Assembly (NCBI RefSeq): GCF_000302535.1
Contig: NC_018708.1
Span: 3,534,001-3,598,000, forward strand
DNA from: Acidovorax sp. KKS102
GTDB lineage: Bacteria > Pseudomonadota > Gammaproteobacteria > Burkholderiales > Burkholderiaceae_C
Length of the DNA: 64,000 nucleotides
Direction of reading: 5' to 3'
Shown here piece by piece: positions 54,663 to 62,782 of the stretch; the stretch's first letter is position 1; each line of letters begins with the position of its first letter. Under the pieces are notes generated by a model. It was not told the origin of the DNA. It was given only the letters and a program-made list of their open reading frames with translations, and ran no database searches. A program made the position numbers and the translations under genes.

Positions 54663-55337
54663 TCAATAGGTTACAGGCAGGGGGTCCAGAGACCGCCAAA
54701 TATACCAAGTCGCGACGCTGCACCAGGGCTTCCAGGCCTCGGCCACCTCGCGCGCGTCGCTGCGGCTCACCGGGTCGCCAGAGAAGTAATTCTGGCTGAT
54801 CCCGCTGATCAACCCCGGGTCGTCCAGGGGCAAAACATTGGGCCGCATCAAATAGAAGATCAAAAACATCTCGGCCGTCCAGCGGCCAATGCCCCGGATG
54901 GCCACCAGCTCGGCAATGATGGCCTCGTCGTCCATGGCGGCCCAGTCCTTGACGTGCAGCTTGCCGCCCTCAAAGTGCATGGCCAGGTCCACCAGGTAGT
55001 CCACCTTGCGGGCCGACAGGCCTGCGGCCCGCATGTCATCGATCTTGAGCTTGAGCACGCTGGCGGGTTTCATGCCGCGCGGCAGCAGCGCCACAAAACG
55101 CTCCCACACGGCCTGCGCTGAAGCCACGGACACTTGCTGGCCCACGATGGAACGCGCTAGGGTGATGAAGGGGTCGCCCTTGGTCTGCAGCGCAGCGTCG
55201 CCAAACTGCGGGATCAGGCGCTTCATCACCCGGTCTTTTTTCACCAGGTGCTTGCACGCCTCGGCCCAGTAGTCGGGCGTGGCCAGCACCAGCGACGGCG
55301 CCACAGCGTCACCCGCTATCTTTTTAGAAGCTGCCAC
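54663..55337 (-). CDS. DNA-3-methyladenine glycosylase, AlkA-like (HhH-GPD)
   Basis: This base-excision enzyme removes alkylated bases. The 224-residue protein has ITLARSIVGQQVSVASAQAV near residue 60. The helix-hairpin-helix AIRGIGRWTAEMFLIF near 150 is followed by the catalytic aspartate in LPLDDPGL. It is shorter than E. coli AlkA because it lacks the N-terminal domain. The start (GTG at 55337) lies inside a dispersed repeat copy, so the first few residues are uncertain. Confidence 0.9.
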   Translation of the reverse strand: MAASKKIAGDAVAPSLVLATPDYWAEACKHLVKKDRVMKRLIPQFGDAALQTKGDPFITLARSIVGQQVSVASAQAVWERFVALLPRGMKPASVLKLKIDDMRAAGLSARKVDYLVDLAMHFEGGKLHVKDWAAMDDEAIIAELVAIRGIGRWTAEMFLIFYLMRPNVLPLDDPGLISGISQNYFSGDPVSRSDAREVAEAWKPWCSVATWYIWRSLDPLPVTY

Positions 55338-55379
55338 CGCTTATTCCACCTGCACTACTGGCATATTTGGCTTCAAAAC
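55321..55379 (+). repeat. Dispersed TAGC...GCGCTA-type repeat, copy E
   Basis: The plus strand reads TTTTTAGAAGCTGCCACCGC, then TTATTCCACCTGCACTACTG and GCATATTTGGCTTCAAAA. It fits the same layout as the other copies. It fills the gap between cysS and the glycosylase gene and overlaps the first codons of the latter. Confidence 0.5.
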
Positions 55380-55384
55380 CATGC

Positions 55385-56767
55385 TCATTGGGCAGCTTCC
55401 CATGTGGTGCCGGCGGCAGAGTCCTTGAGCACGATGCCCTGGGCCAGCAAGTGGTTGCGAATGCGGTCGGCCTCGGCAAAGTTCTTGGCCGCCTTGGCTG
55501 CGGCCCGGGCGGCAATCTGCGCCTGAATCTCGGCCTCATCCACCCCCGCCGCACCCGACTGAAGAAACGCTTGCGGGTCGCCCTGCAAGATGCCCAGGCA
55601 ACCACCCAGCGCCTTCAGCAGCCCGGCCAGTTCGGCTGAGCGGGTCTTGTTGACCTCGCTCGCCAGGTCGAACAGCACGGCCACCGCCTCGGGCGTGCCA
55701 AAGTCCTCGTCCATCGCGGCCTTGAAGCGGGCTGCGTAGGGGCTGGTCCAGTCGATGGACGCCACCTGCGCCGGGGTCACCAGGCTGAGGGCCGTGTAGA
55801 GACGCTTGAGCGCCTGGCGTGCGTCGTCGAGGTGGGCATCGCTGTAGTTCAGCGCGCTGCGGTAATGGGCCCGCACGATAAAAAAGCGCACCGTCTCGGC
55901 ATCGTACGTCTTGAGCACGTCGCGGATGGTGAAGAAGTTGCCCAGGCTCTTGGACATCTTCTCGTTGTCCACCCGCACAAAGCCGTTGTGCACCCAGAAT
56001 TTGGCCAGCGGCTTGCCCGTGGCGCCTTCGCTCTGGGCGATTTCGTTCTCGTGGTGGGGGAATTGCAGATCCGCGCCGCCACCGTGGATGTCGAAGGTTT
56101 CGCCCAGCGTGGCGCAGCTCATGGCCGAGCATTCGATGTGCCAGCCGGGCCGGCCCGCACCAAAAGCGCTGTCCCACTTGGCCTCGGGCGGCTCCTCGGG
56201 CTTGGCGGACTTCCACAGCACAAAGTCGAGCGGGTCTTCCTTGCCGTCCAGCACGGCCACCCGCTCGCCGGCGCGCAGCTCGTCCAGCGACTTGCCCGAG
56301 AGCTTGCCGTAGCCCTCGAACTTGCGCACCGAGTAGTTCACGTCCCCGTTGCTCGCCCGGTAGGCAAGGCCCTTGCCTTCCAGCTGGCCGATGAGCGAGA
56401 GCATCTGGGGCACATATTCGGTAGCACGGGGCTCGACCGACGGCGGCTCGATGCCCAAGAGGCCGATGTCCTGGTGCATCGCTGCAATCATCTCGTCGGT
56501 GAGCTGGCGGATGGTGATGCCCCGCTCCAGCGCGCGCTTGATGATCTTGTCGTCGATGTCGGTGATGTTGCGCACATAGGTCACGCGCAGGCCGCTGGCC
56601 TTGAGCCAGCGCTGCACCACGTCAAACGCCATCATCATGCGGGCGTGGCCGATGTGGCACAGGTCGTAAATGGTCATGCCGCACACATACATGCGCACAT
56701 GGCCAGGTTCGAGCGGGGAAAAGTCCTCCAATGCACGCGACAGCGTGTTGTAGATGCGCAAACTCAT
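55385..56767 (-). CDS. cysS: Cysteinyl-tRNA synthetase
   Basis: This class-I synthetase charges tRNA-Cys. The 460-residue protein has the HIGH motif in [13 protein letters not shown] near residue 37 and [14 protein letters not shown] near 275. The zinc-binding ligands are in [15 protein letters not shown] and the [13 protein letters not shown] region. The size is normal for the family. The ATG at 56767 is the first in frame. Confidence 0.96.
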   Translation of the reverse strand: MSLRIYNTLSRALEDFSPLEPGHVRMYVCGMTIYDLCHIGHARMMMAFDVVQRWLKASGLRVTYVRNITDIDDKIIKRALERGITIRQLTDEMIAAMHQDIGLLGIEPPSVEPRATEYVPQMLSLIGQLEGKGLAYRASNGDVNYSVRKFEGYGKLSGKSLDELRAGERVAVLDGKEDPLDFVLWKSAKPEEPPEAKWDSAFGAGRPGWHIECSAMSCATLGETFDIHGGGADLQFPHHENEIAQSEGATGKPLAKFWVHNGFVRVDNEKMSKSLGNFFTIRDVLKTYDAETVRFFIVRAHYRSALNYSDAHLDDARQALKRLYTALSLVTPAQVASIDWTSPYAARFKAAMDEDFGTPEAVAVLFDLASEVNKTRSAELAGLLKALGGCLGILQGDPQAFLQSGAAGVDEAEIQAQIAARAAAKAAKNFAEADRIRNHLLAQGIVLKDSAAGTTWEAAQ

Positions 56768-56986
56768 GGGATTTCAGTAACGGGAGACTTGATGGGGGTG
56801 GGTGAGCGCCTGAGACTCACCCGGCAGCAGCGGAACTCAGCCCTGGGAAGGGGGTGGCCCGGCAAGGGGCGTCCAGCAAAATCACCAGCGGCAACAGCGT
56901 ACCGTCATGACAACCCCCTCAGCTACAATCCGCCGCAGTATAAGCCCCCGCCCGGGCTGGCTGCCGCCCAACTCCTTTGTACCCCC

Positions 56987-58093
56987 ATGAAGCAAGTCCG
57001 ACGCACACTCCCACGCCTCCTGCGCCTTCTGGCACTGACCGCCCTGATGGGCACGGGTGTGGTCCACGCGGACGACTATGCCGACATCACCCAGCTGCTC
57101 AAGGCGGGCAAGGCGTCCGAGGCGCTGGCCAAGGCCGACCAGCGCCTGGCTGCCAACCCGCGTGACCCCCAACTGCGCTTCTTGCGCGGCGTGGCCCAGA
57201 CGGACTCGGGCAAGCAGGCCGACGCCATCGCCACCTTCACCAAGCTCACCGAAGAGTACCCTGAGCTGCCCGAGCCCTACAACAACCTGGCCGTGCTGTA
57301 TGCCAACCAGAATCAGCTGGACAAGGCCCGCACAGCGCTGGAAATGGCGATCCGCACCAACCCCAGCTACGCCACCGCGCAGGAAAACCTGGGCGACATT
57401 TACGCCAAGCTGGCCAGCCAGGCCTACAACAAGGCGCTGCAGCTGGATGCCAACAACGCCAACTCCGTCAAACCCAAGCTGGCGCTGATCCGCGAGCTGT
57501 TCTCCAACGAGCCCGGTAGCAAGGCCGGTCGCCCTGCCGCCGCCGCACCAGCCCCCGCCGTGGTGGTGACCCAGCGTCCCGCAGCCGCTCCTGCGCCCAC
57601 GCCAGCCCCCGCCCCTGTAGCGGCTGCACCAGCGCCGGCCACCCCGGCTCCGGCACCTGCCCCGACTCCAGCGCCTGCGGCCGCCCCGGCACCAGCGGCC
57701 AGCACTGCAGCGGCGCCCGCGCCGGCCCCTGCCGCAGCAGCGGCGGCTGACGCGTCCACCCAGGCGGTGACCGCCGCCGTTCAGGCTTGGGCAGCAGCCT
57801 GGGCCGCCAAGGACATGAAGGCTTATCTGGGCGCCTACGACAAGTCGTTCGACCCGCCAGGCCGCCAGGGCCGTGCTGCCTGGGAGAAGGAGCGCGAGGC
57901 GCGCATCGTCGGCAAGTCCAAGATCAGCGTGAAGCTGTCCGACATCAACGTGTCGGTGCAAGGCGACAAGGCCACCGCCCGTTTCCGCCAGGCCTACAGC
58001 GCTGATTCGCTCAACGTCAGCAGCCGCAAGACCCTGGACCTGGTCCACAACAACGGTCGCTGGACCATCGTCCGCGAATCCACGGGCGGTTGA
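56987..58093 (+). CDS. Periplasmic TPR protein with C-terminal SnoaL-like domain
   Basis: This 368-residue exported protein has a signal peptide (to VVHA, about residue 28). Three to four TPR-like repeats cover about 30-165 (YNNLAVLYANQNQLDKART). A long alanine- and proline-rich linker spans about 180-260. A C-terminal domain of about 105 residues (WAAAWAAKDMKAYLGAYDKS, then TIVRESTGG) has a SnoaL/DUF4440-like pattern. The role is unknown. The next gene, an L,D-transpeptidase, carries a similar C-terminal domain, so the two proteins may act together at the cell wall. Confidence 0.86.
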   Translation: MKQVRRTLPRLLRLLALTALMGTGVVHADDYADITQLLKAGKASEALAKADQRLAANPRDPQLRFLRGVAQTDSGKQADAIATFTKLTEEYPELPEPYNNLAVLYANQNQLDKARTALEMAIRTNPSYATAQENLGDIYAKLASQAYNKALQLDANNANSVKPKLALIRELFSNEPGSKAGRPAAAAPAPAVVVTQRPAAAPAPTPAPAPVAAAPAPATPAPAPAPTPAPAAAPAPAASTAAAPAPAPAAAAAADASTQAVTAAVQAWAAAWAAKDMKAYLGAYDKSFDPPGRQGRAAWEKEREARIVGKSKISVKLSDINVSVQGDKATARFRQAYSADSLNVSSRKTLDLVHNNGRWTIVRESTGG

Positions 58094-58100
58094 CCATGCT

Positions 58101-58142
58101 CCCCGAGGCGGCGCCTGCGCCTTCCGCGCGGGCTTTTTTTTT
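58101..58142 (+). terminator. Probable rho-independent terminator
   Basis: CCCG..GCGG and CCGC.CGGG form a GC-rich stem with a large loop, followed by nine T residues. It lies between the TPR gene and the transpeptidase gene. The stem has a bulge, so termination may be partial. Confidence 0.6.
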
Positions 58143-58163
58143 GCCCCAGCGCAAAGCTGATTG

Positions 58164-59471
58164 ATGTTTCGCATGTTCGTGCCCTTGACCTCCCCGGGCC
58201 GCCAGGCCGCATCGGCAATGCTGCTGCTGCTGGGCACCTCGCTGGTCACGCCCGCCCTGCCGCAGGGCGCCAAGGCACGGCGTGCGGCCGCTGCGCACGC
58301 AGCATCCACCACGCCCCCTGTCGCCCCCGCGCCGGCAGAGTTGCGTGACGGCCAGGCGGAGGCCCGCCTCATGGCGGTCTACAAGCTGGTAGCCGAAGGG
58401 CGCGGGCGGGAAGCCCTGGCACAGGCAGAAAGCCTGGCGCGCGACTACCCCAACTTCCAGCTGGCCCAACTGGCGGTCGGCGACCTGCTCATGTCGCGCA
58501 CGCGGCCGCTGCGGCACCTGGGCGATGTGGCCCCCGAGCCGGACTCGGCCCGCAGCATCCAGGCCGCTGCGGCACTGGCCGAACTGCGCACCGAATCGCG
58601 CCAGCGTGTGGATGCGCAACGCAGCCGCCCCCCCGCCAACGCCATCCCCGCGCAGTTCCTGGAGCTGTCGCCCCGCTCGCGCCACGCCATTGCGGTGGAC
58701 ACCTCGCGCTCGCGGCTGTACCTCTTTGAAAACACCGCGCAGGGCCTGCGGCTGGTGGCCGACTATTACGCCTCGGTGGGCAAGCTCGGTATCGAAAAAG
58801 AGGTGGAGGGCGACCAGCGCACGCCGCTGGGGGTGTACTTCATCACCAGCCGCCTGGACCCGGCCAAGCTCAAGGACTTTTACGGCGCGGGCGCCCTGCC
58901 CATCAACTACCCCAACCCCCTGGACCAGAGCCGGGGCAAGACCGGCAGCGGCATCTGGCTGCATGGCACGCCGCCCGACCAGTTCTCGCGCGCGCCCTTG
59001 GCCACCGACGGCTGCCTGGTGCTGGCCAACCCCGACCTCGAACGCATCCTGCGCACGGTGGAGCCCCGCTCCACCCCCGTGGTCATTGCGCGGCAGCTGC
59101 AATGGGTACAACCCCACAGCGTGGCCGCCGACCGCAAATCGTTCGACGCGGTGCTCAATGCCTGGCGCACCGCCAAGACGGAAGGGGACATGAAGCGCCT
59201 GCTGGGCTTTTATGCGCCCGACTTCCAGAGCTACCGCAAGAAGCCGCTGGAAGAATGGACCCAGGTGCTGCAGGCCGAGGCCCGCGCCCTCAAGGGACGG
59301 GAACTCCAGCTCAAGGACAAGTCTTACCTGCGGTGGACAGACTCGGCCGACACCATGGTGGTAACGTTCGGCGAAGTCGCTGAAGGCGCACGCACGGGGC
59401 CGGTCAAGCGCCAGTACTGGACGCGCCGCGGCCAACAATGGCAGATCTTTTTCGAAGGAGTGATTGGATGA
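58164..59471 (+). CDS. L,D-transpeptidase with C-terminal SnoaL-like domain
   Basis: This exported enzyme belongs to the YkuD fold, which cross-links peptidoglycan or attaches proteins to it. The 435-residue protein has a signal peptide, a short TPR-like N-terminal part, and a catalytic domain at about 165-310. That domain contains [20 protein letters not shown] near residue 270; the cysteine is the nucleophile and the usual SHGC is here TDGC. From about 325 a SnoaL/DUF4440-like domain follows ([20 protein letters not shown]). The ATG at 58164 is preferred over a TTG one codon earlier. It overlaps ppiA by four bases. Confidence 0.9.
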   Translation: MFRMFVPLTSPGRQAASAMLLLLGTSLVTPALPQGAKARRAAAAHAASTTPPVAPAPAELRDGQAEARLMAVYKLVAEGRGREALAQAESLARDYPNFQLAQLAVGDLLMSRTRPLRHLGDVAPEPDSARSIQAAAALAELRTESRQRVDAQRSRPPANAIPAQFLELSPRSRHAIAVDTSRSRLYLFENTAQGLRLVADYYASVGKLGIEKEVEGDQRTPLGVYFITSRLDPAKLKDFYGAGALPINYPNPLDQSRGKTGSGIWLHGTPPDQFSRAPLATDGCLVLANPDLERILRTVEPRSTPVVIARQLQWVQPHSVAADRKSFDAVLNAWRTAKTEGDMKRLLGFYAPDFQSYRKKPLEEWTQVLQAEARALKGRELQLKDKSYLRWTDSADTMVVTFGEVAEGARTGPVKRQYWTRRGQQWQIFFEGVIG

Positions 59472-60049
59472 TTTCCAGAAGAAATTCGACGGTAGCGCTG
59501 GCAAGTATTGCCCTGGCTGCTATGTTTACAGTAGCACCCGCCCAGGCGCAAGACGCTCCCAAGGTCAAGCTGGCCACGTCGATGGGTGACATCGTGGTGC
59601 AGCTCGATGCGGCCAAGGCTCCCAAGACGGTCGAGAACTTCCTGGCCTATGTGAACAGCAAGCACTACGACGGCACGATCTTCCACCGAGTGATCGACGG
59701 CTTCATGATCCAGGGCGGCGGCTTCACCCCCGACATGCAGCAAAAGCCCACCAAGGCACCCATTCCGCTCGAAGCCAAGAACGGCCTCAAGAACGACACC
59801 TACACCATCGCCATGGCGCGCACCGGTGATCCCAACTCGGCCACTTCGCAGTTCTTCATCAATGTGAAGGACAACGCCATGCTCAATGCCCCCAGCCCCG
59901 ACGGCCACGGCTATGCCGTGTTCGGCAAGGTGGTCGAAGGCACCGCCGTGGTGGACAAGATCAAGGCTGTGGCCACCGGCAACAAGGGCCCGCACCAGAA
60001 CGTGCCCAACACCCCTATGACCATCAACTCCGCCACCGTGGTGAAGTAA
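59468..60049 (+). CDS. ppiA: Periplasmic peptidyl-prolyl cis-trans isomerase A (cyclophilin)
   Basis: This 193-residue cyclophilin has a signal peptide (to PAQAQ, residue 28), so it acts in the periplasm. The catalytic domain contains [19 protein letters not shown] near residue 75 and [18 protein letters not shown] near 117. The ATG overlaps the transpeptidase stop (ATGA), and both products are exported. This suggests co-expression for cell-envelope assembly. Confidence 0.94.
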   Translation: MISRRNSTVALASIALAAMFTVAPAQAQDAPKVKLATSMGDIVVQLDAAKAPKTVENFLAYVNSKHYDGTIFHRVIDGFMIQGGGFTPDMQQKPTKAPIPLEAKNGLKNDTYTIAMARTGDPNSATSQFFINVKDNAMLNAPSPDGHGYAVFGKVVEGTAVVDKIKAVATGNKGPHQNVPNTPMTINSATVVK

Positions 60050-60070
60050 TTTTTTGAAGAAAGCACTGCA

Positions 60071-60598
60071 ATGAGCAATCCACAAGTTGAACTCCACGTG
60101 ACCATCAACGTGGCCGAGACCGCCACCCAGGGCGTGATCACCCTGGAACTGGACGCCGAGAAAGCCCCCAAGTCCACCGCCAACTTCCTGAGCTATGTGA
60201 ACAGCGGTTTCTACAACGGCACCGTGTTCCACCGCGTGATCAAGAACTTCATGATCCAGGGCGGCGGCATGACGGCCGACATGAAGCAAAAGGAAACCCA
60301 GGCCCCCATCGAGAACGAAGCTAAGAACGGCCTGAAGAACGACAAGTACACCGTCGCCATGGCCCGCACTGGCGACCCCCACAGCGCCACTGCGCAGTTC
60401 TTCATCAACACGGTGGACAACGCCTTCCTGAACCACAGCTCGCCCACCGCCCAAGGCTGGGGCTACGCCGTGTTCGGCAAGGTCGTGAAGGGCCAGGACG
60501 TGGTGGACGCCATCAAGGCCGTGCGCACCACCCGCAAGGGCTTCCATGACGACGTGCCTTTTGACGCCGTCGTGATCGACAAGGCCGTGGCTCTGTAA
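60071..60598 (+). CDS. ppiB: Cytoplasmic peptidyl-prolyl cis-trans isomerase B (cyclophilin)
   Basis: This 175-residue cyclophilin lacks a signal peptide. It contains [19 protein letters not shown] and [18 protein letters not shown], close to the neighbouring ppiA product. The pair looks like an old tandem duplication with one copy exported. It follows ppiA by 21 bases. Confidence 0.94.
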   Translation: MSNPQVELHVTINVAETATQGVITLELDAEKAPKSTANFLSYVNSGFYNGTVFHRVIKNFMIQGGGMTADMKQKETQAPIENEAKNGLKNDKYTVAMARTGDPHSATAQFFINTVDNAFLNHSSPTAQGWGYAVFGKVVKGQDVVDAIKAVRTTRKGFHDDVPFDAVVIDKAVAL

Positions 60599-60619
60599 AT
60601 CCACCGCCTGGTCCGGGCC

Positions 60620-61411
60620 TTGACTGCCGACCCGTTGACGACCGTGCCCCTGTTCGAGGAGCTTGCCGCTCCACCGCACTGGCGCACGGTCGATTTCATT
60701 TCAGACCTGCACCTGCAGGCCAGCGAGCCCGCCACGGTGGCCGCATTCCAGCAGTATCTCGAAGGCACGACGGCAGACGCCCTCTTTATTCTGGGCGACC
60801 TGTTCGAAGTGTGGGTGGGCGACGATGCCATGAGCGAGCCCGGCAGCTTCGAAGCCCGGGGCTGCGCCCTCCTTCGGGCCGCCGCACAGCGCCTGCCGGT
60901 GTACTTCATGCATGGCAACCGCGACTTTCTGGCGGGCCCTGCTTTCTTGGCTGGGTGCGGCATCACCGGGCTGGCAGACCCCACAGTCCTGGCCTTTGGC
61001 GGCCAGCGGTATGTCCTGAGCCACGGCGACCTGCTGTGCCTGGACGATGTGGACTACCAGCGCTTTCGCCTGCAGGCGCGCAGCGCCGCCTGGCAGCAGC
61101 AGTTTCTGACCCAGCCCTTGGCCACGCGCCGCGTGCAGGCGCGCGGCATCCGCCAGGAGAGCGAGGCGCGCAAGCAGTCTGGGGCCACGTACGCCGATGT
61201 GGACGGCCCCGCCGCCGTCGCCTGGCTGCAGGCCGCTGGCGCACACACCCTCATCCACGGCCACACCCACCGGCCGGCCCACCATGTGCTGGCCCCGGGG
61301 CTGCAGCGCGTGGTGCTGAGCGACTGGGATGCTGCGGCATTCCCCCCCCGTCTGGAAACACTGCGTTTGTCCAGCGCGGGCTTGGAACGGCTGTCCCTGG
61401 CCCCCAAGTAA
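60620..61411 (+). CDS. lpxH: UDP-2,3-diacylglucosamine diphosphatase LpxH
   Basis: This calcineurin-like phosphoesterase makes lipid X in lipid A synthesis. The 263-residue protein has the metal ligands in FISDLHLQ (near residue 26), GDLFEVWVGDD, MHGNRDFLAG, LSHGDLLCLDD and HGHTHRPAHH. The annotated start is TTG; downstream GTG codons are also possible and no strong ribosome site settles it. It follows ppiB by 21 bases. Confidence 0.94.
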   Translation: MTADPLTTVPLFEELAAPPHWRTVDFISDLHLQASEPATVAAFQQYLEGTTADALFILGDLFEVWVGDDAMSEPGSFEARGCALLRAAAQRLPVYFMHGNRDFLAGPAFLAGCGITGLADPTVLAFGGQRYVLSHGDLLCLDDVDYQRFRLQARSAAWQQQFLTQPLATRRVQARGIRQESEARKQSGATYADVDGPAAVAWLQAAGAHTLIHGHTHRPAHHVLAPGLQRVVLSDWDAAAFPPRLETLRLSSAGLERLSLAPK

Positions 61412-61457
61412 CAGCGGTCATGAACTGAGCGGGCCCACCTCCCGCAGCCCGATCGCC

Positions 61458-62282
61458 ATGCCCCCCTTGCTCAACCGCCTCTGGCGCCGCGTGCGCGCCA
61501 CCGTGGCTCCGGTGCCGGACATCTCGGCCACGCTGTGGCTGCAGACCGTGCAGCGCTACCCGTTTCTGGCCGCGCTGTCGCTGCACGACCAGGCCAAGCT
61601 GCGCGTGCTGAGCGCCCTCTTCTTGCACCACAAGGAATTCCACGGTGCCCATGGCCTCGTGGTGACCGACGCCATGGCCATCGACATTGCCGCGCAGGCC
61701 TGCCTGCCCCTGCTGCACTGGGGCGACCCCGCAAAGGCACTCGACTGGTACGACGATTTTGTGGGCATCGTGCTGCACCCCGGCGAAGCCGTGGCCCGTC
61801 GCCAGACGATGGACGAAGCGGGCGTGGTGCACGAGCACACCCAGGTGCTGCTGGGCGAGGCCATGGAGCGCGGCCCCATCATGCTCAGCTGGCAGCATGT
61901 GAGCAACGCCACCGAGAACACGGCGCGCGGACACAACGTGGTGGTGCACGAGTTCGTGCACAAGCTCGACATGAAAAACGGCCAACCCAACGGCTGCCCG
62001 CCCTTGCCCGCAGGCTTTATGGGCGCACGCACCGGCCGTGCGGCGTATGAAGCGTGGTGGGCAGCCTGGGAGCCCGCCTACGAACAGTTTCGCGAGCGCG
62101 TGATCATGGCCGAGCGCTTCGGCGCCGAACGGCCCTGGCTGGACGCGTACGGCGCCACCTCGCAGTCCGAATTCTTTGCCGTGGCCTGCGAGGCGTACTT
62201 TGTAAACCGCGAACGGTTTTCCCAGGAGTTTCCGGGATTGATGCCAGTGCTGGATGCGTTCTTCCAGCGCCCTGCGGGCTGA
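61458..62282 (+). CDS. mtfA: Zinc peptidase MtfA family (M90)
   Basis: This 274-residue protein has the zinc-binding motif VVHEFVHKLDMKNG near residue 170 and a downstream metal ligand region EFFAVACEAYFVNRE near 240. These are typical of MtfA, which in E. coli binds the Mlc repressor and has aminopeptidase activity. The frame is open upstream into lpxH; the ATG at 61458 gives the family length. The C terminus matches family members (ALSLHDQAKLRVLSALFLHH precedes the catalytic half). Confidence 0.92.
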   Translation: MPPLLNRLWRRVRATVAPVPDISATLWLQTVQRYPFLAALSLHDQAKLRVLSALFLHHKEFHGAHGLVVTDAMAIDIAAQACLPLLHWGDPAKALDWYDDFVGIVLHPGEAVARRQTMDEAGVVHEHTQVLLGEAMERGPIMLSWQHVSNATENTARGHNVVVHEFVHKLDMKNGQPNGCPPLPAGFMGARTGRAAYEAWWAAWEPAYEQFRERVIMAERFGAERPWLDAYGATSQSEFFAVACEAYFVNRERFSQEFPGLMPVLDAFFQRPAG

Positions 62283-62402
62283 GCTTGGCCGCATGCGTAG
62301 GGGCCCACGCCAGTCATAGACTGATTGGAGTCGCAGCGCCTGCCGCCGCCGGTGTATGCAAGCGCAGTCACTCAGACTGCAGCCGTGCTCCAGGGCGCCG
62401 CC

Positions 62403-62636
62403 TCAAGCGCCCAGAGCGCTTTCCACCGCCTGCTTGGCTTCTTCCAGACTGCTGAAAAACTGGGTGGGCTGCGGCATGGCCTTGGGCAGATGGGCGGGCG
62501 GCGGCCACAGGCGGTCGTCTGTCCAGGCGGCGGTCCACCCGCCAATGTCTTTGCGCTTGATGGAGCAAAGTGCTTGCCCGTCCACGTTGGCTATCCAGGT
62601 GGTCGGCGGGTTATGGTCCCAGATGACATGTGCCAT
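62403..62636 (-). CDS. Small protein of unknown function
   Basis: This 77-residue product reads MAHVIWDHNPPTTWIANVDG at its N terminus and ends in a helical SLEEAKQAVESALG. I do not recognise a family, but the composition and an ATG near a GAGAGGG site look like a real gene. It is convergent with mtfA. Confidence 0.62.
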   Translation of the reverse strand: MAHVIWDHNPPTTWIANVDGQALCSIKRKDIGGWTAAWTDDRLWPPPAHLPKAMPQPTQFFSSLEEAKQAVESALGA

Positions 62637-62782
62637 GGCGCCCTCTCACGGTTGCTGGACCATTGTAGGAAGCCTGGGCGAAATTGGGCAATGGCGTTCA
62701 CCCCACCCCCGCGGCCATCCGGCGACAGATCGGAAGACAAAGCAAAACGACTGCAGGCGCTCATGCAGCGCCCGGCCCGTCA

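Noticed and set aside
55832..56986. Upstream extension of the TPR protein into the cysS region
   Set aside because: The open frame continues upstream antisense to cysS, but the ATG at 56987 begins a normal signal peptide.
58017..59504. Minus-strand open frame of about 495 codons opposite the L,D-transpeptidase
   Set aside because: The opposite strand encodes a signal peptide and catalytic motif of a known family, and the antisense translation shows no family pattern.
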